Shown here in pieces: positions 26,844-39,902 of a stretch of 64,000 bases of DNA. Within the stretch, counting starts at the first letter, position 1. Each line of letters begins with the position of its first letter. This stretch comes from Arthrobacter sp. FW306-2-2C-D06B (GTDB lineage Bacteria; Actinomycetota; Actinomycetes; Actinomycetales; Micrococcaceae). A program made the position numbers and the translations under genes. The stretch is taken from the NCBI RefSeq assembly GCF_021789175.1, contig NZ_CP084560.1, forward strand, positions 3,348,001-3,412,000, in the 5' to 3' direction. Under the pieces are notes generated by a model that was not told the DNA's origin, did not search any database, and was given only the letters and a program-made list of their open reading frames with translations.

Positions 26844-28448
26844 CTATTCCCACTCGATGGTTCCCGGCGGCTTGCTGGTGACATCAAGTACCACGCGGTT
26901 GACGCCGTCAACCTCGTTCGTGATCCTGTTGGAGATCCTGGCGAGCAGGTCATACGGGAGCCTCGACCAGTCGGCAGTCATGGCGTCCTCGGAGGAAACA
27001 GGGCGCAGCACGATCGGGTGTCCGTAGGTGCGGCCATCGCCCTGAACGCCAACGCTCCGGACGTCGGCCAGCAGTACGACAGGCATTTGCCAGACGTCAT
27101 TGTCGAGTCCAGCCGCCGTCAGTTCGGCCCGCGCGATGGCGTCCGCCTTGCGAAGGAGGTCGAGCCGTTCCTTGGTCACCTCGCCGACGATGCGGATACC
27201 CAGGCCCGGTCCGGGGAACGGCTGGCGTCCGACGATTTCCTGCGGCAAGCCGAGCTGCGCACCGACGGCACGAACCTCGTCCTTGAACAGCGCGCGGAGC
27301 GGCTCAACGAGTTCGAACTGCAGGTCCTCAGGCAAGCCGCCCACGTTGTGATGGCTCTTGATGTTCGCGGCACCTTCGCCGCCGCCGGATTCGACGACGT
27401 CCGGGTACAGGGTGCCCTGCACGAGGAACTTGATGCTCTCGCCTTCGGACGCAGCCTCGGCGATGATGGCCCGTTCTGCTTCCTCGAACGCACGAATGAA
27501 CTCGCGGCCGATGATCTTGCGCTTGGTCTCGGGATCGCTGACCCCGGCCAGGGCGGACAGGAACCGCTCCTGCTCGTTGGCGACGTAGAGTTTGACGCCG
27601 GTTGCGGCAACGAAGTCGCGCTCGACCTGTTCGGCTTCGCCTTCGCGCAGCAAGCCATGGTCCACGAATACACAGGTCAGTTGATCGCCCACGGCGCGCT
27701 GCACGAGGGCTGCGGCCACGGCCGAGTCGACGCCGCCGGAGAGGCCGCAGATGACCTTCGAATCGCCGATCTGCCGGCGGATCCGGTCCACTTGCTCTTC
27801 GAGGATGTTGCCGGTGGTCCAGTTCGGCTTCAGGCCGGCTCCGTTGAACAGGAAGTTCTCCAGGACCTGCTGTCCGTGGACAGAGTGCTTTACTTCCGGG
27901 TGCCACTGCACGCCGTAGAGATGCTTCTCTTCGTTCGCGAAAGCAGCCACAGGTGCGCCCGCGGTGGTGGCCAGGACCTCGAAGCCGTCAGGAGCCTCGT
28001 GAACGGAGTCTCCGTGGCTCATCCAGGTGTTCTGGGAGTCCGGAACACCCGCAAGGATGGAGCGCGCTTCGCCAACGGTCGTGGCCTCGGTGGCGCCGTA
28101 CTCCCGCAAACCGGTCTGTGCGACCTTTCCGCCGAGCGCGTTCGCCATGGCCTGGAAGCCGTAGCAAATACCGAAGACCGGGACGCCGGCCTCGAAAAGG
28201 TCCGCGCCAACCCTCGGGGCACCCTCGGCATAAACGCTTGAAGGTCCGCCGGAGAGGATGATCGCTGCCGGGTTCTTGGCCAGAAGCTGCTCGGTGGTGA
28301 ACGTGTGCGGAACAATTTCCGAGTACACATTCGCTTCACGGACGCGGCGGGCAATCAGCTGCGCGTACTGGGCACCGTAGTCAACAACCAGCACCGGCTT
28401 CTGGGAAGTCTGAGCTTCAGAACTGAAGGGTGCGGTGGGAGTAGTCAC
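26844..28448 (-). CDS. guaA: GMP synthase (glutamine-hydrolysing)
   Basis: Converts XMP, ATP and glutamine to GMP. The 534 residues match the family. N-terminal class I amidotransferase: [18 protein letters not shown], the nucleophile Cys in [11 protein letters not shown], and catalytic His/Glu in [11 protein letters not shown]. The ATP-pyrophosphatase domain has [15 protein letters not shown], and the C-terminal dimerisation part ends with [17 protein letters not shown]. Together with guaB and guaB3 a few kilobases away, it completes the IMP to GMP branch. Confidence 0.97.
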   Translation of the reverse strand: MTTPTAPFSSEAQTSQKPVLVVDYGAQYAQLIARRVREANVYSEIVPHTFTTEQLLAKNPAAIILSGGPSSVYAEGAPRVGADLFEAGVPVFGICYGFQAMANALGGKVAQTGLREYGATEATTVGEARSILAGVPDSQNTWMSHGDSVHEAPDGFEVLATTAGAPVAAFANEEKHLYGVQWHPEVKHSVHGQQVLENFLFNGAGLKPNWTTGNILEEQVDRIRRQIGDSKVICGLSGGVDSAVAAALVQRAVGDQLTCVFVDHGLLREGEAEQVERDFVAATGVKLYVANEQERFLSALAGVSDPETKRKIIGREFIRAFEEAERAIIAEAASEGESIKFLVQGTLYPDVVESGGGEGAANIKSHHNVGGLPEDLQFELVEPLRALFKDEVRAVGAQLGLPQEIVGRQPFPGPGLGIRIVGEVTKERLDLLRKADAIARAELTAAGLDNDVWQMPVVLLADVRSVGVQGDGRTYGHPIVLRPVSSEDAMTADWSRLPYDLLARISNRITNEVDGVNRVVLDVTSKPPGTIEWE

Positions 28449-28567
28449 CGTAACAGCCTACTTTGCCGGATGCCCCGGTGCACCTTGAAACCGGTCGTGA
28501 AGCCCGGAACCAGCTCCGAAAACAGTCCGACGTTAGCGATCTCACAATCCGCGCGGGGCTACGCCTG

Positions 28568-29086
28568 TCAGTAGCGCTTGGACGCCTGCGGATTCGCGGC
28601 GAGCTCCATCTCTACCTCCGAGTGGAACTTCTTCTCCACGATGAAGGACATGAGAGGAACAACGCCGCCCAAGGCGAGCAGGATGAGCTTCGTGAACGGC
28701 CAGCGCATGAGCGACCACAAGCGGAAATCCGAGATGAGGTACAGCACGTACATCCAGCCGTGGACGATCAGGACGCCCACGGAGACATTGACTCCGCCCA
28801 GCACCGCCTTGGACTCGGCGTCGGCGAATCCGAAACCGAAGGGCTGACCGGTGATCGCGCTGGTACCGCCGGCAAAGAGATACACGCCGAACGCATAGCG
28901 TGCAACGAGCTCGGCGCACAGGAGCAGCAGCATGGTGCCGGTGAGGTAGGCCATGACTTTGTAGAACTTCAGGGCCGAGCGGATCTGGGCCGTCGTTCCA
29001 CCGAAGCGGCGTTTCTTGGCCGCGCTTGGCTTCGCGGCGGATTCTCCGGACTGTTCGGGCTGGATGGCCGGTTTGGGCTCAATCAT
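28568..29086 (-). CDS. DUF3817 family membrane protein
   Basis: A 172-residue protein with a basic N-terminus and three or four predicted helices (YLTGTMLLLLCAELVARYAF, GVNVSVGVLIVHGWMYVLYLIS, FTKLILLALGGVVPLMSFIVE). This is the DUF3817 pattern, an actinobacterial and low-GC integral membrane family of unknown function, often near respiratory or purine genes. Its ATG overlaps the SURF1 stop codon by 4 bp (ATGA), so it is translated with SURF1 and may share a role in membrane or oxidase biogenesis. Confidence 0.85.
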   Translation of the reverse strand: MIEPKPAIQPEQSGESAAKPSAAKKRRFGGTTAQIRSALKFYKVMAYLTGTMLLLLCAELVARYAFGVYLFAGGTSAITGQPFGFGFADAESKAVLGGVNVSVGVLIVHGWMYVLYLISDFRLWSLMRWPFTKLILLALGGVVPLMSFIVEKKFHSEVEMELAANPQASKRY

Positions 29087-29925
29087 GGCTTTACCTGTTC
29101 TGGCTTGGTAATTGCTGGCAAATCGTCGGACGGGAATTCGTCGTCGGGCTCGTCCTCGTCTTCCTCGAGGGTGCGCCGGTAGTCATCGGCCACCATCCGC
29201 CACCAGATGTAGAGGGCGAATCCTGCAAAGACCACCCATTCCACGGAGTAGAAGAGGTTGAGCCAATTGATCTGTTGGTTGGGTGGTTGGGCCGGGATAT
29301 TCAAGGGCTTCAGCTGCGCCGGAAGCGCGAGGGCCTTGCCCGCCGATACTTCCGATGTCGCGGCGACGAAGCCGGGATAGCTTGAGACTTCCCAAGTGTT
29401 GATGAGTTCGGCGACCGAAACCGCTGAGGCTCGACCCGCTCCGGCGTCGACGTTTGGCACCGGCGCCTCGGACGGCAGGAGCCGTCCGGTCAGTTCAATG
29501 GTGCCCGACGGCGGCGGCCCGGCTTGGGCGGGATCGGCTACCCAGCCGCGGGCCACGGGGATCCAGGTCTTCGCGGTCGCGCCGACACCGTGGAGGGCGG
29601 GGGCGCCATCGACCGCAAACGCGGTCACTACCCAGTACCCTTTTTGCCCGGCGAGCAGCCGGCCCTCCACAAGGACCTGCTTGGCGGGATCGTAACTACC
29701 CTTCGCGCTGACCATTTGGTCTGACGCCGAACCCGGGAAGAACGTTCCGGGCTGCAATTCCCCGGTAAGCGGCTTGACTTGCTCCACCGCGGGGTCGTCA
29801 ACCGGGACATCGCTCTGGGTGGATCTGCCGAACTGCCACTGGCTGAGCAGCACAAACACCCCGGAGAGCAGGAGCGCGAAGACAAGTCCTGCGATCCAGC
29901 GGGGCTTCAGAGCGGTTTTCAACAC
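29083..29925 (-). CDS. SURF1 family cytochrome oxidase assembly protein
   Basis: A 280-residue protein with the SURF1 topology of two membrane helices flanking an external domain: WIAGLVFALLLSGVFVLLSQWQ near the N-terminus and NLFYSVEWVVFAGFALYIWW near the C-terminus (each quoted in part). VLVEGRLLAGQKGYWVVTAF and RGWVADPAQAGPPPSG are typical of the external domain. Members help assemble haem-copper oxidase. It is coupled to the DUF3817 gene by a 4-bp overlap. Confidence 0.92.
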   Translation of the reverse strand: MLKTALKPRWIAGLVFALLLSGVFVLLSQWQFGRSTQSDVPVDDPAVEQVKPLTGELQPGTFFPGSASDQMVSAKGSYDPAKQVLVEGRLLAGQKGYWVVTAFAVDGAPALHGVGATAKTWIPVARGWVADPAQAGPPPSGTIELTGRLLPSEAPVPNVDAGAGRASAVSVAELINTWEVSSYPGFVAATSEVSAGKALALPAQLKPLNIPAQPPNQQINWLNLFYSVEWVVFAGFALYIWWRMVADDYRRTLEEDEDEPDDEFPSDDLPAITKPEQVKP

Positions 29926-29992
29926 CCCTTAACCGTACTTCGCCAAGCTGTAGAACAGCTAAACGGGCGGGTCCCTTCCCGTAGGGCCAACC

Positions 29993-30481
29993 TTAGTGGT
30001 CGAAGAACACCAGGCTGGAGTTGATCAGTTCGGCGATGACTTCGGGATCGTGGGCGCGCCTGAGGGATTCCCTGAACGATTCCTTGGACAGGGAGCGGGC
30101 CAAGGTCGCGAGGACTTCCAAGTGGTCCGAGAATGAACTGGCGGGCGTAGCGATGAGGAGGACAAGCGTGGCCGGTCCGTCGCTGGCACCGAAGTCCAAT
30201 GAGTGACCGAACTTCGTGACACCGACGGCAATGGAGACCCGGGAAACAAACTCGCTGCGGGCGTGCGGAAGGCCAATGCCGCCCGGCAGCCCGGTGGCAA
30301 GCTGGTGTTCGCGCGAGTTGACGACTTCGAGGAAGCCCTCAAGGTCCGTGATACGCCCGGCGGCGTAGAGCCGTTCCGCGAGCTGCCCTGCGGCATCCGT
30401 TTTGTCGACCGCTTCCATCTCCAGGATGACGGTCTCCGGCGTTGTCAGTTCGGCATCGTACGGGTCCAGTGGTTCCGCCAA
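29993..30481 (-). CDS. PTS sugar transporter subunit IIA (fructose/mannitol type)
   Basis: A 162-residue single-domain EIIA-Fru protein. The phosphorylated His lies in LPGGIGLPHARSEFVS (about residue 73), and VLLIATPASSFSDHLEVLATLARSL is the conserved PTS_EIIA_2 C-terminal helix. It accepts phosphate from HPr. No IIB or IIC partner is nearby, so it may serve a transporter elsewhere or act as a regulatory EIIA. It lies 39 bp downstream of glpD on the same strand, suggesting co-transcription with glycerol metabolism. Confidence 0.9.
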   Translation of the reverse strand: MAEPLDPYDAELTTPETVILEMEAVDKTDAAGQLAERLYAAGRITDLEGFLEVVNSREHQLATGLPGGIGLPHARSEFVSRVSIAVGVTKFGHSLDFGASDGPATLVLLIATPASSFSDHLEVLATLARSLSKESFRESLRRAHDPEVIAELINSSLVFFDH

Positions 30482-30520
30482 GTCGTTTTCCCTCCAGTGT
30501 GGCCAGCCAACCCGGGCCGC

Positions 30521-32281
30521 TCAGCGGAGGGGAACGATGTCATCGACACCCATGCGCGCAGCATCGGCCGATTCGTCGTCGGGCTGCTGTTGGCTGAGCC
30601 GTTCAGCTTCCACCCGGGCCAGGTAGTGCTTGATTTCGCTTTCCCGCTGCGCGTCGCTCCAGCCAAGAATTTCTCCCATCAGCTTAGCGACAACAGGGAC
30701 AGCGGAAACACCTCTGTCCCACGACTCGATCGAGATTCGGGTGCGTCGGGTCAGGACGTCATGCACATGCCGTGCACCCTCGTGGGTCGCGGCGTAGACG
30801 ACCTCGGCCGCCAAATAGTCGTCTGCCCCCGGCAGCGGCTCGGCCATTGCCGGGTTGTCCTTGATGATGGCGAGGACTTCCGGGGTCATGGAACCGTATC
30901 GGTTGAGCAAATGTTCCACCCTCGCGACGTGGACTCCGGCCTCATCAGCGGTTCTTGCCCGCCGGTTCCATGCAGCTTTGAACCCCTCGGCGCCCAGGAG
31001 CGGGATGGTATCGGTGCAGCTCGCGGGAACGCGCTCGTCCATGGCGCGGGTCGCTTCGTCCACCGCGTCCTTCGCCATGACCCGGTACGTGGTGAACTTG
31101 CCGCCCGCAACCACCACTAGTCCCGGAACGGGGTGCGCTACGACGTGTTCGCGTGAAAGTTTGGCCGTGGAGTCGCTCTCCCCCGCCAGCAGCGGGCGGA
31201 GGCCCGCGTATACGCCCTCAACATCCTCACGGGTCAGGGGCCGCTTCAAGACACGGTTGACGTGTTCAAGAACATAGTCGATGTCCTTTGTGGATGCGGC
31301 AGGATGCGCCTTGTCGAGCTTCCAGTCGGTGTCCGTCGTACCGATGATCCAGTGCCGCCCCCAGGGGATGACGAACAGCACGGATTTTTCAGTCCTCAGG
31401 ATCAATCCCACCGTGGACTGGAAGCGGTCGCGCGGGACCACAAGGTGTATGCCTTTCGAAGCGCGGACCTTGAGCTGGCCGCGATCCGTCACCATGGCCT
31501 GGGTCTCGTCCGTCCAGACTCCCGTGGCATTGACCACTTGTTTGGCGCGGACTTCGATGATGCTGCCGTCTTCCTGGTTTTCCACCTTCGCGCCCACTAC
31601 GCGTTCGCCCTCGCGGACGAACGACACCACGCGCATCCTGTTCACGGCGTGCGCCCCGTAATGTGCCGCGGTGCGGACGACGTTGACCACCAGCCTGGCG
31701 TCGTCGACCTGTGCATCGTAGTAGCGGATGGAGCCGACGAAAGCATCGCTCTTGAGGCTGGGCGCTGCCCTCAGTGTTCCGCGCCGGAAGAGGTGTTTGT
31801 GCATCGGCACACCGCGGCTGTGGCCGGAGGTGAGGCCAAGCGTGTCATAGAGGAAGATCCCGGCACCAACATAGGGCCGCTCCCAAAAACGCCTGGTCAG
31901 CGGGTACAGGAACGGAACCGGCCGGACAAGGTGGGGTGCGATCAGTTGGATCAGCAATCCGCGTTCCTGGAGAGCCTCCTGGACCAGGGCGAAGTCCAGC
32001 ATTTCCAGGTATCGCAAACCCCCGTGAATCAGCTTCGAGGACCTGGACGACGTTCCCGAAGCCCAGTCCCGGGCCTCGACGATGCCCACGGACAAGCCGC
32101 GGGTCACCGCGTCCAAAGCCGCACCGGCCCCGACCACGCCTCCCCCGACAATCAGGATGTCGAGTTCCTTGCCGGGCTCGGTGGTTCCTTTGAGAACTTC
32201 GATGGATCTGGCCCGCGCCTGCGGACTCAATGCACCTGTTGATGCATCATCCCTTTGCGAACCATCTGCAACACTGCTCAT
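30521..32281 (-). CDS. glpD: Glycerol-3-phosphate dehydrogenase (FAD, aerobic type)
   Basis: Oxidises sn-glycerol-3-phosphate to dihydroxyacetone phosphate at the membrane, passing electrons to quinone. A protein of 586 residues; the ATG at 32281 follows GGGAGG and is preferred over an upstream frame extension of seven codons. The FAD-binding motif is ILIVGGGVVGAGAALDAV, then WASGTSSRSSKLIHGGLRYLE (the GlpD signature, quoted in part), and VVVAGGKFTTYRVMAKDAVDE near the end of the FAD domain. The C-terminal DAO_C domain runs to the end. Confidence 0.95.
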   Translation of the reverse strand: MSSVADGSQRDDASTGALSPQARARSIEVLKGTTEPGKELDILIVGGGVVGAGAALDAVTRGLSVGIVEARDWASGTSSRSSKLIHGGLRYLEMLDFALVQEALQERGLLIQLIAPHLVRPVPFLYPLTRRFWERPYVGAGIFLYDTLGLTSGHSRGVPMHKHLFRRGTLRAAPSLKSDAFVGSIRYYDAQVDDARLVVNVVRTAAHYGAHAVNRMRVVSFVREGERVVGAKVENQEDGSIIEVRAKQVVNATGVWTDETQAMVTDRGQLKVRASKGIHLVVPRDRFQSTVGLILRTEKSVLFVIPWGRHWIIGTTDTDWKLDKAHPAASTKDIDYVLEHVNRVLKRPLTREDVEGVYAGLRPLLAGESDSTAKLSREHVVAHPVPGLVVVAGGKFTTYRVMAKDAVDEATRAMDERVPASCTDTIPLLGAEGFKAAWNRRARTADEAGVHVARVEHLLNRYGSMTPEVLAIIKDNPAMAEPLPGADDYLAAEVVYAATHEGARHVHDVLTRRTRISIESWDRGVSAVPVVAKLMGEILGWSDAQRESEIKHYLARVEAERLSQQQPDDESADAARMGVDDIVPLR

Positions 32282-32384
32282 TGGACGCCTCCCATCGCAC
32301 AAAGCCCGTAGTTCCCCACACTACTTCTTGTCCAGCGGCTTGGGCAGGGTTTTCGCGGGCCCGCTAAGGCGGCCCGGGCGTAAG

Positions 32385-33521
32385 CTACCGGCCCGAGTAA
32401 GGCGAGACGACGACGTCGACCCGCTGGAACTCCTTCAGGTCCGAATAGCCGGTGGTCGCCATGGAACGGCGAAGCGCGCCAATCAGGTTGGAGGTGCCGT
32501 TGGTGTGGTGGCCCGGCCCGAAGAGCACTTCTTCGAGGGGACCCACAGTGCCGACATTGACCCTGTCACCGCGGGGCAGCTCAAGGTGGTGGGCTTCCTG
32601 GCCCCAGTGCCAGCCCTTGCCCGGGGCTTCTTCCGCACGGGCCAAAGCGCTGCCGAGCATGACGGCGTCGGCGCCCATGGCGATGGCTTTGACGATGTCG
32701 CCCGAAGAACCCATGCCGCCGTCGGCGATCACGTGCACGTACCGTCCACCGGACTCATCCATGTAGTCGCGGCGGGCAGCAGCGACATCGGAAATGGCGG
32801 ACGCCATCGGCGAATGGATACCGAGCGCACGGCGCGTCGTGGTCGTTGCGCCGCCGCCGAAGCCCACCAGGACGCCGGCCGCTCCGGTACGCATGAGGTG
32901 CAGGGCCGGGGTGTAGCCGGCGGCCCCGCCGACGATCACAGGGACGTCGAGTTCGTAGATGAATTGCTTGAGGTTCAGGGGCTCGTGGTTCTTGGAGACG
33001 TGTTCGGCCGAGACGGTGGTGCCCCGAATCACAAAGATGTCGACGCCGGCGGCCACCACGGTCTTGTAGTGCTCCTGGGTGCGCTGCGGTGTCAGCGAGC
33101 CGGCCACCGTCACTCCCGATGCTCGGATTTCCGCGAGCCTCGTGGTGATCAGTTCGGGCTGGATGGGCGCCTTGTAGAGCTCCTGCATGCGACGCGTGAC
33201 CGTCGGGCTGGCCGTTTCATCCGCAAGGGCAGAGATTTCGTCCAGCACGGCCTGGGGGTCCTCGTACCGAGTCCACAAGCCCTCAAGGTCCAGGACGCCC
33301 AGGCCGCCCAGCCGGCCAAGGGCGATGGCCGTTTCAGGCGACATCGCAGAGTCCATGGGTGCGGCGATCACTGGCATCTCAAACTTGTAGGCATCAATCT
33401 GCCATGAGACGGAAACGTCCTTGGGGTCGCGCGTCCGGCGGTTGGGGACGATCGCGATGTCATCCAGGGAGTAGGCACGACGCCCACGCTTGCCACGGCC
33501 AATCTCAATCTCGTAAGTCAC
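32385..33521 (-). CDS. guaB3: GuaB3 family IMP dehydrogenase-related protein
   Basis: A 378-residue IMPDH/GMPR barrel without the CBS domains, matching the actinobacterial GuaB3 family. It opens YEIEIGRGKRGRRAYSLDDIA, and MPVIAAPMDSAMSPETAIALG is a shared barrel motif. The Cys-containing IMPDH loop GSICTT is replaced by GAAGVLVGFGGGATTTTRRAL, so it does not look like a standard IMPDH; GMP-reductase activity has been described in the family in other species. It lies directly downstream of guaB on the same strand, with guaB's terminator between. Confidence 0.93.
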   Translation of the reverse strand: MTYEIEIGRGKRGRRAYSLDDIAIVPNRRTRDPKDVSVSWQIDAYKFEMPVIAAPMDSAMSPETAIALGRLGGLGVLDLEGLWTRYEDPQAVLDEISALADETASPTVTRRMQELYKAPIQPELITTRLAEIRASGVTVAGSLTPQRTQEHYKTVVAAGVDIFVIRGTTVSAEHVSKNHEPLNLKQFIYELDVPVIVGGAAGYTPALHLMRTGAAGVLVGFGGGATTTTRRALGIHSPMASAISDVAAARRDYMDESGGRYVHVIADGGMGSSGDIVKAIAMGADAVMLGSALARAEEAPGKGWHWGQEAHHLELPRGDRVNVGTVGPLEEVLFGPGHHTNGTSNLIGALRRSMATTGYSDLKEFQRVDVVVSPYSGR

Positions 33522-33602
33522 TGCTCTAGGTTATCCCAGTGCGGCGCGATGTACCGGCAGGGTGACGCACACCATGACGACAAGGCGATGCCTTGTAAAC
33601 AG

Positions 33603-33641
33603 GCGAGCCCGCCACCTCCATGAGGGAGGTGGCGGGCTCGC
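33603..33641 (-). terminator. Terminator after guaB
   Basis: A very strong 17-bp stem (GCGAGCCCGCCACCTCC with its complement) closes on a short loop at 33620-33624. On the minus strand it is followed by CTGTTTAC. It starts about 29 bp beyond the guaB stop. Confidence 0.8.
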
Positions 33642-33669
33642 TTTGGACTGCCTAGGACAGGAATTACGC

Positions 33670-35247
<1,578 letters not shown>

Positions 35248-35388
35248 TCATTACGGGACTGGCCTGTGCAGAAAGGTTCTGAATAAATAGTAGAACCTCG
35301 CTGCCAATCCCCATATTCCGCGAGGGCAATGTGAGCAACAGCACCCGGCGCCCGCGCCCGGGCGGCCCGGCCGCATAGCTCGGGCTGG

Positions 35389-37482
35389 CTAGCTCCATCC
35401 GGTCGCGGCCAGCCACCGGTCCCTGAACATAGGCGCCATGCTCGCAACATAGGTCTTGGAGAGGTGGTTGTTGTCCAAGTAGACAAAGGTGTTTCCTACA
35501 ACGCCAGGGCATTCGCTGCCGTTACAAATCAGATCGGTCATGTCCAGTATGGACAAGCCGACGTACTTGCCTTGTAGTGATGCCAGCGGGTTTTGCGGCG
35601 CAAGCAGCTGGGCCTCACCGGGATTGCAGTCGGGGCTGTGCTGTCCTTTGACCGCGACGCAATCTGCCATGTTGAAGTCGAACCTCGGGTTGTCACGAAC
35701 GGCAATGACGGATATGCCTTTGTCTGTGAGCATCTTCACGGTGTCTTCAAACCCGACAGTCAATTTTTCATCGGGTGATGATGGGACGGCTGCGGTTCCC
35801 ACGAGGAACACCGCACTTGGCGGGTGCTCATCGATTTGCTGGCGAACGGCGTCATCAAATTCCTTGCATTCCGAGTTTAGCCCCGAGGTGTCCACCGTAA
35901 ATGGACAACCCCCCAGCAGCAGGTGATACAGGCGCCATTGCTCTTGCTCGGCCAAAGGAGCCAAAGCGGCCAACCACTGTTGTGCATGCGAGTCCCCGAG
36001 CGCCAGGATGGTCCGAGCCGAGCCTGCAGCCTGATTGTTCTGGCCACACCCCGGTTGGAGGACTTTCGAAGCAGGTTTCAGATCCCCTGTGCACTGGCCC
36101 GACAAGCTTGCCCAGTCCTGTGGCAACTTTTCCGGGGTAGGAAGGAGAGCCGCTTTCGGGCTCACTTCGTTGACAAAGCCGGGCACCAAGGCGGCCGCCC
36201 CCGGGTTGTCTTTTTCTGCCTGGTCCATCGCAATCTTGGCGCTCACGTACTGCTGCACATTGAATGCGAGCAACGGAACGACGGCGACGGCCAAGCAGGC
36301 GACCGTCGCAATGGCGGCACGCCGCCGGTTCACTTCCGGCCATTTCCACTCCCGCAATGGCTTCTCGACAAACTTTGTGGTGAGGAAAGCCAAAACCAGG
36401 GCGGCCGCAATGATCACAGTCCCCGAGAGCCACCCGGCCTGGTCTTTGCCGGTCCAGATGAGAGAGATGACCAGCAGCGGCCAATGCCACAGATACAACG
36501 CGTAGGAGTTGTCGCCCAGGCGTACGAGAGGCTTGGAGCTCAGGATCCGGTCAACACCGAAACGGCTGCCTGTCTGGCCAGCAACAATAACGCAGGCCGC
36601 GGCCAGGGTGGGCCAGAGTGCCACGAAGCCAGGGAATGCCGTCTGGACCTGGAGCACGATCCCACAGCTCAACATTGCCAGGATGCCCACCCAGCCCATC
36701 ATCACGCGGACGGGCTTCGAGAACCTCAACGCCGGCAGGATGAGGGCAACCAGCGTTCCTACGGCGAATTCCCACAGCCTGGCGAAAGTGTCGAAATAGG
36801 CGGTCGTTTGGTCCGTTGCGGTCGCAATGACGGAGTACGTAAGCGACACCGCGAAAACTAGGCCGAACACATACAGTAATGCGATCCGATACCGAAGACG
36901 GTACTTCTTACAAGCCAGGGCAACGAGCGCGAAAATAACCGGCCACAGGATGAAGACCTGGCCTTGGATCGAGAGCGACCAGAAATGCTGCAGCGGACTC
37001 GCCTGGCTATGATCCGCGGCGTAGTAGTTGACTGCCTCCCGCTGAAGTAGCCAGTTCTGGACGTAGAAAAGCGATGCCCAGACCTGGTCAACCAAAGCTG
37101 CCCATCGGGTCTTGGGGAGCACCACGAAAATTGCGGCCAATGTACCCAGCAGAACGACCACAGTGGCCGGAATCAGCCTGCGGAACAGGTGAAGCCAGTG
37201 CCTCAGCAGGTCCATGGGGCGGCCCTGCTCATAACGGCTTGTGAACTGCAGTGTCATCAAGAAAGCAGAGACCAAAAGGAAAACATCGACGCCACCGGAA
37301 ACGCGACCGAACCACACGTGGTACGACACCACCATGAGCACGGCAAGCGAGCGCAGGCCTTGGATTTCGGGGCGGAACTTCGACTTTCGGCTGGTGTTAC
37401 TGGAACGACTCTGCCCCTTGATGGAAGCTGCCGTTTGCACAGTTGACACCACAATGCCCCTCAAAGTCCTAGATCGAATCAT
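35389..37482 (-). CDS. Acyltransferase 3 - SGNH membrane protein (OafA-like)
   Basis: Envelope glycan or lipid O-acyltransferase of about 697 residues. Start: ATG at 37482 with a weak site; a GTG at 37449 behind AGGGG is an equally good candidate. The N-terminal acyltransferase_3 domain has about ten helices, with RPEIQGLRSLAVLMVVSYHV containing the catalytic His of the family. The C-terminal SGNH domain carries ILALGDSHAQQWLAALAPL (GDSH nucleophile Ser) and YLDNNHLSKTYVASM (Asp/His pair). The gene stands alone, and the GroEL terminator lies upstream. Confidence 0.9.
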   Translation of the reverse strand: MIRSRTLRGIVVSTVQTAASIKGQSRSSNTSRKSKFRPEIQGLRSLAVLMVVSYHVWFGRVSGGVDVFLLVSAFLMTLQFTSRYEQGRPMDLLRHWLHLFRRLIPATVVVLLGTLAAIFVVLPKTRWAALVDQVWASLFYVQNWLLQREAVNYYAADHSQASPLQHFWSLSIQGQVFILWPVIFALVALACKKYRLRYRIALLYVFGLVFAVSLTYSVIATATDQTTAYFDTFARLWEFAVGTLVALILPALRFSKPVRVMMGWVGILAMLSCGIVLQVQTAFPGFVALWPTLAAACVIVAGQTGSRFGVDRILSSKPLVRLGDNSYALYLWHWPLLVISLIWTGKDQAGWLSGTVIIAAALVLAFLTTKFVEKPLREWKWPEVNRRRAAIATVACLAVAVVPLLAFNVQQYVSAKIAMDQAEKDNPGAAALVPGFVNEVSPKAALLPTPEKLPQDWASLSGQCTGDLKPASKVLQPGCGQNNQAAGSARTILALGDSHAQQWLAALAPLAEQEQWRLYHLLLGGCPFTVDTSGLNSECKEFDDAVRQQIDEHPPSAVFLVGTAAVPSSPDEKLTVGFEDTVKMLTDKGISVIAVRDNPRFDFNMADCVAVKGQHSPDCNPGEAQLLAPQNPLASLQGKYVGLSILDMTDLICNGSECPGVVGNTFVYLDNNHLSKTYVASMAPMFRDRWLAATGWS

Positions 37483-37636
37483 GAATCTTACTGATTCGTA
37501 ATGTTCAATGCCAATCGAAAATTCATCCGAGCAGCACTTGTCGTTCAATTGAGCCATACCTAGCTGGGCGTTCACAGGGTGATTGCCCGGTACCAACTGT
37601 GGGCCCGCCTGCGGGGAAACGGCGGGCCAAATGCAG

Positions 37637-37667
37637 GAGGCCCGGCCCCCAAAGGGGACCGGGCCTC
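37637..37667 (-). terminator. Terminator after groEL
   Basis: GAGGCCCGGCCCCC (37637-37650) pairs with GGGGACCGGGCCTC (37654-37667) around an AAA loop. It lies 20 bp beyond the groEL stop. There is no long T tract. Confidence 0.7.
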
Positions 37668-37686
37668 GCGCATCGAGCAACCAGGA

Positions 37687-39309
<1,623 letters not shown>

Positions 39310-39383
39310 TCAAGACGGAAAACCCGCACCGCTGATTCGACCGGAAGAAGTCCGACTCGATCTGCGATGCGGGATCCAGGGAA

Positions 39384-39680
39384 TTACTTAACGACGATCG
39401 CCAGAACGTCGCGGGCGGACAGAACGAGGTATTCGTTGCCGCCGGTCTTGACTTCAGTTCCGCCGTACTTGGAGTAGATGACGACGTCGCCAACGGTTAC
39501 GTCGACGGGCACGCGGTTGCCGTTGTCATCGAAGCGGCCGGGGCCAACTGCAACAACTTCGCCTTCCTGCGGCTTTTCCTGTGCAGTGTCCGGGATGACC
39601 AGGCCGGAAGCCGTGGTCTGCTCTGCTTCGAGCGGGCGGACAACAATGCGATCCTCGAGAGGCTTAATGGAGACCGACAC
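39384..39680 (-). CDS. groES: Co-chaperonin GroES
   Basis: Heptameric lid of the GroEL chamber, 98 residues. [21 protein letters not shown] is at the start (quoted as seen), the mobile loop is [23 protein letters not shown], and [21 protein letters not shown] lies near the end. It starts at a GTG at 39680, preceded by AAAGGAGAG. It heads the groES-groEL transcript, with two CIRCE elements 100-175 bp upstream. Confidence 0.96.
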   Translation of the reverse strand: MSVSIKPLEDRIVVRPLEAEQTTASGLVIPDTAQEKPQEGEVVAVGPGRFDDNGNRVPVDVTVGDVVIYSKYGGTEVKTGGNEYLVLSARDVLAIVVK

Positions 39681-39782
39681 TCGGATCTCTCCTTTACGTG
39701 AGGTAGTACATGGACTATCAAACCAGGGATGCCGTGGCGGGCTTACCGTCGTCGCGGTGCCGGTAAGTGCCTGGCGGCATGA

Positions 39783-39809
39783 TTAGCACCCGCCTAGGGA
39801 GAGTGCTAA
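39783..39809. promoter_or_regulatory. CIRCE operator (HrcA site), proximal copy
   Basis: TTAGCACCC-N9-GAGTGCTAA, one mismatch from the CIRCE consensus TTAGCACTC-N9-GAGTGCTAA. It lies in front of groES. HrcA represses through such sites and releases on heat shock. Confidence 0.93.
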
Positions 39810-39828
39810 TCAAGACTCTATGTAAGCA

Positions 39829-39855
39829 TTAGCACTCGGTCAAGGCGAGTGCCAG
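39829..39855. promoter_or_regulatory. CIRCE operator, distal copy
   Basis: TTAGCACTC-N9-GAGTGCCAG, with a perfect left arm and two mismatches in the right arm. It starts 46 bp from the start of the first copy. Two operators would allow tighter or cooperative HrcA repression. Confidence 0.85.
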
Positions 39856-39902
39856 AATTCCGTCACGGGTGAACGTCCAATGGCGGCTTCCGACTCACAC
39901 GC

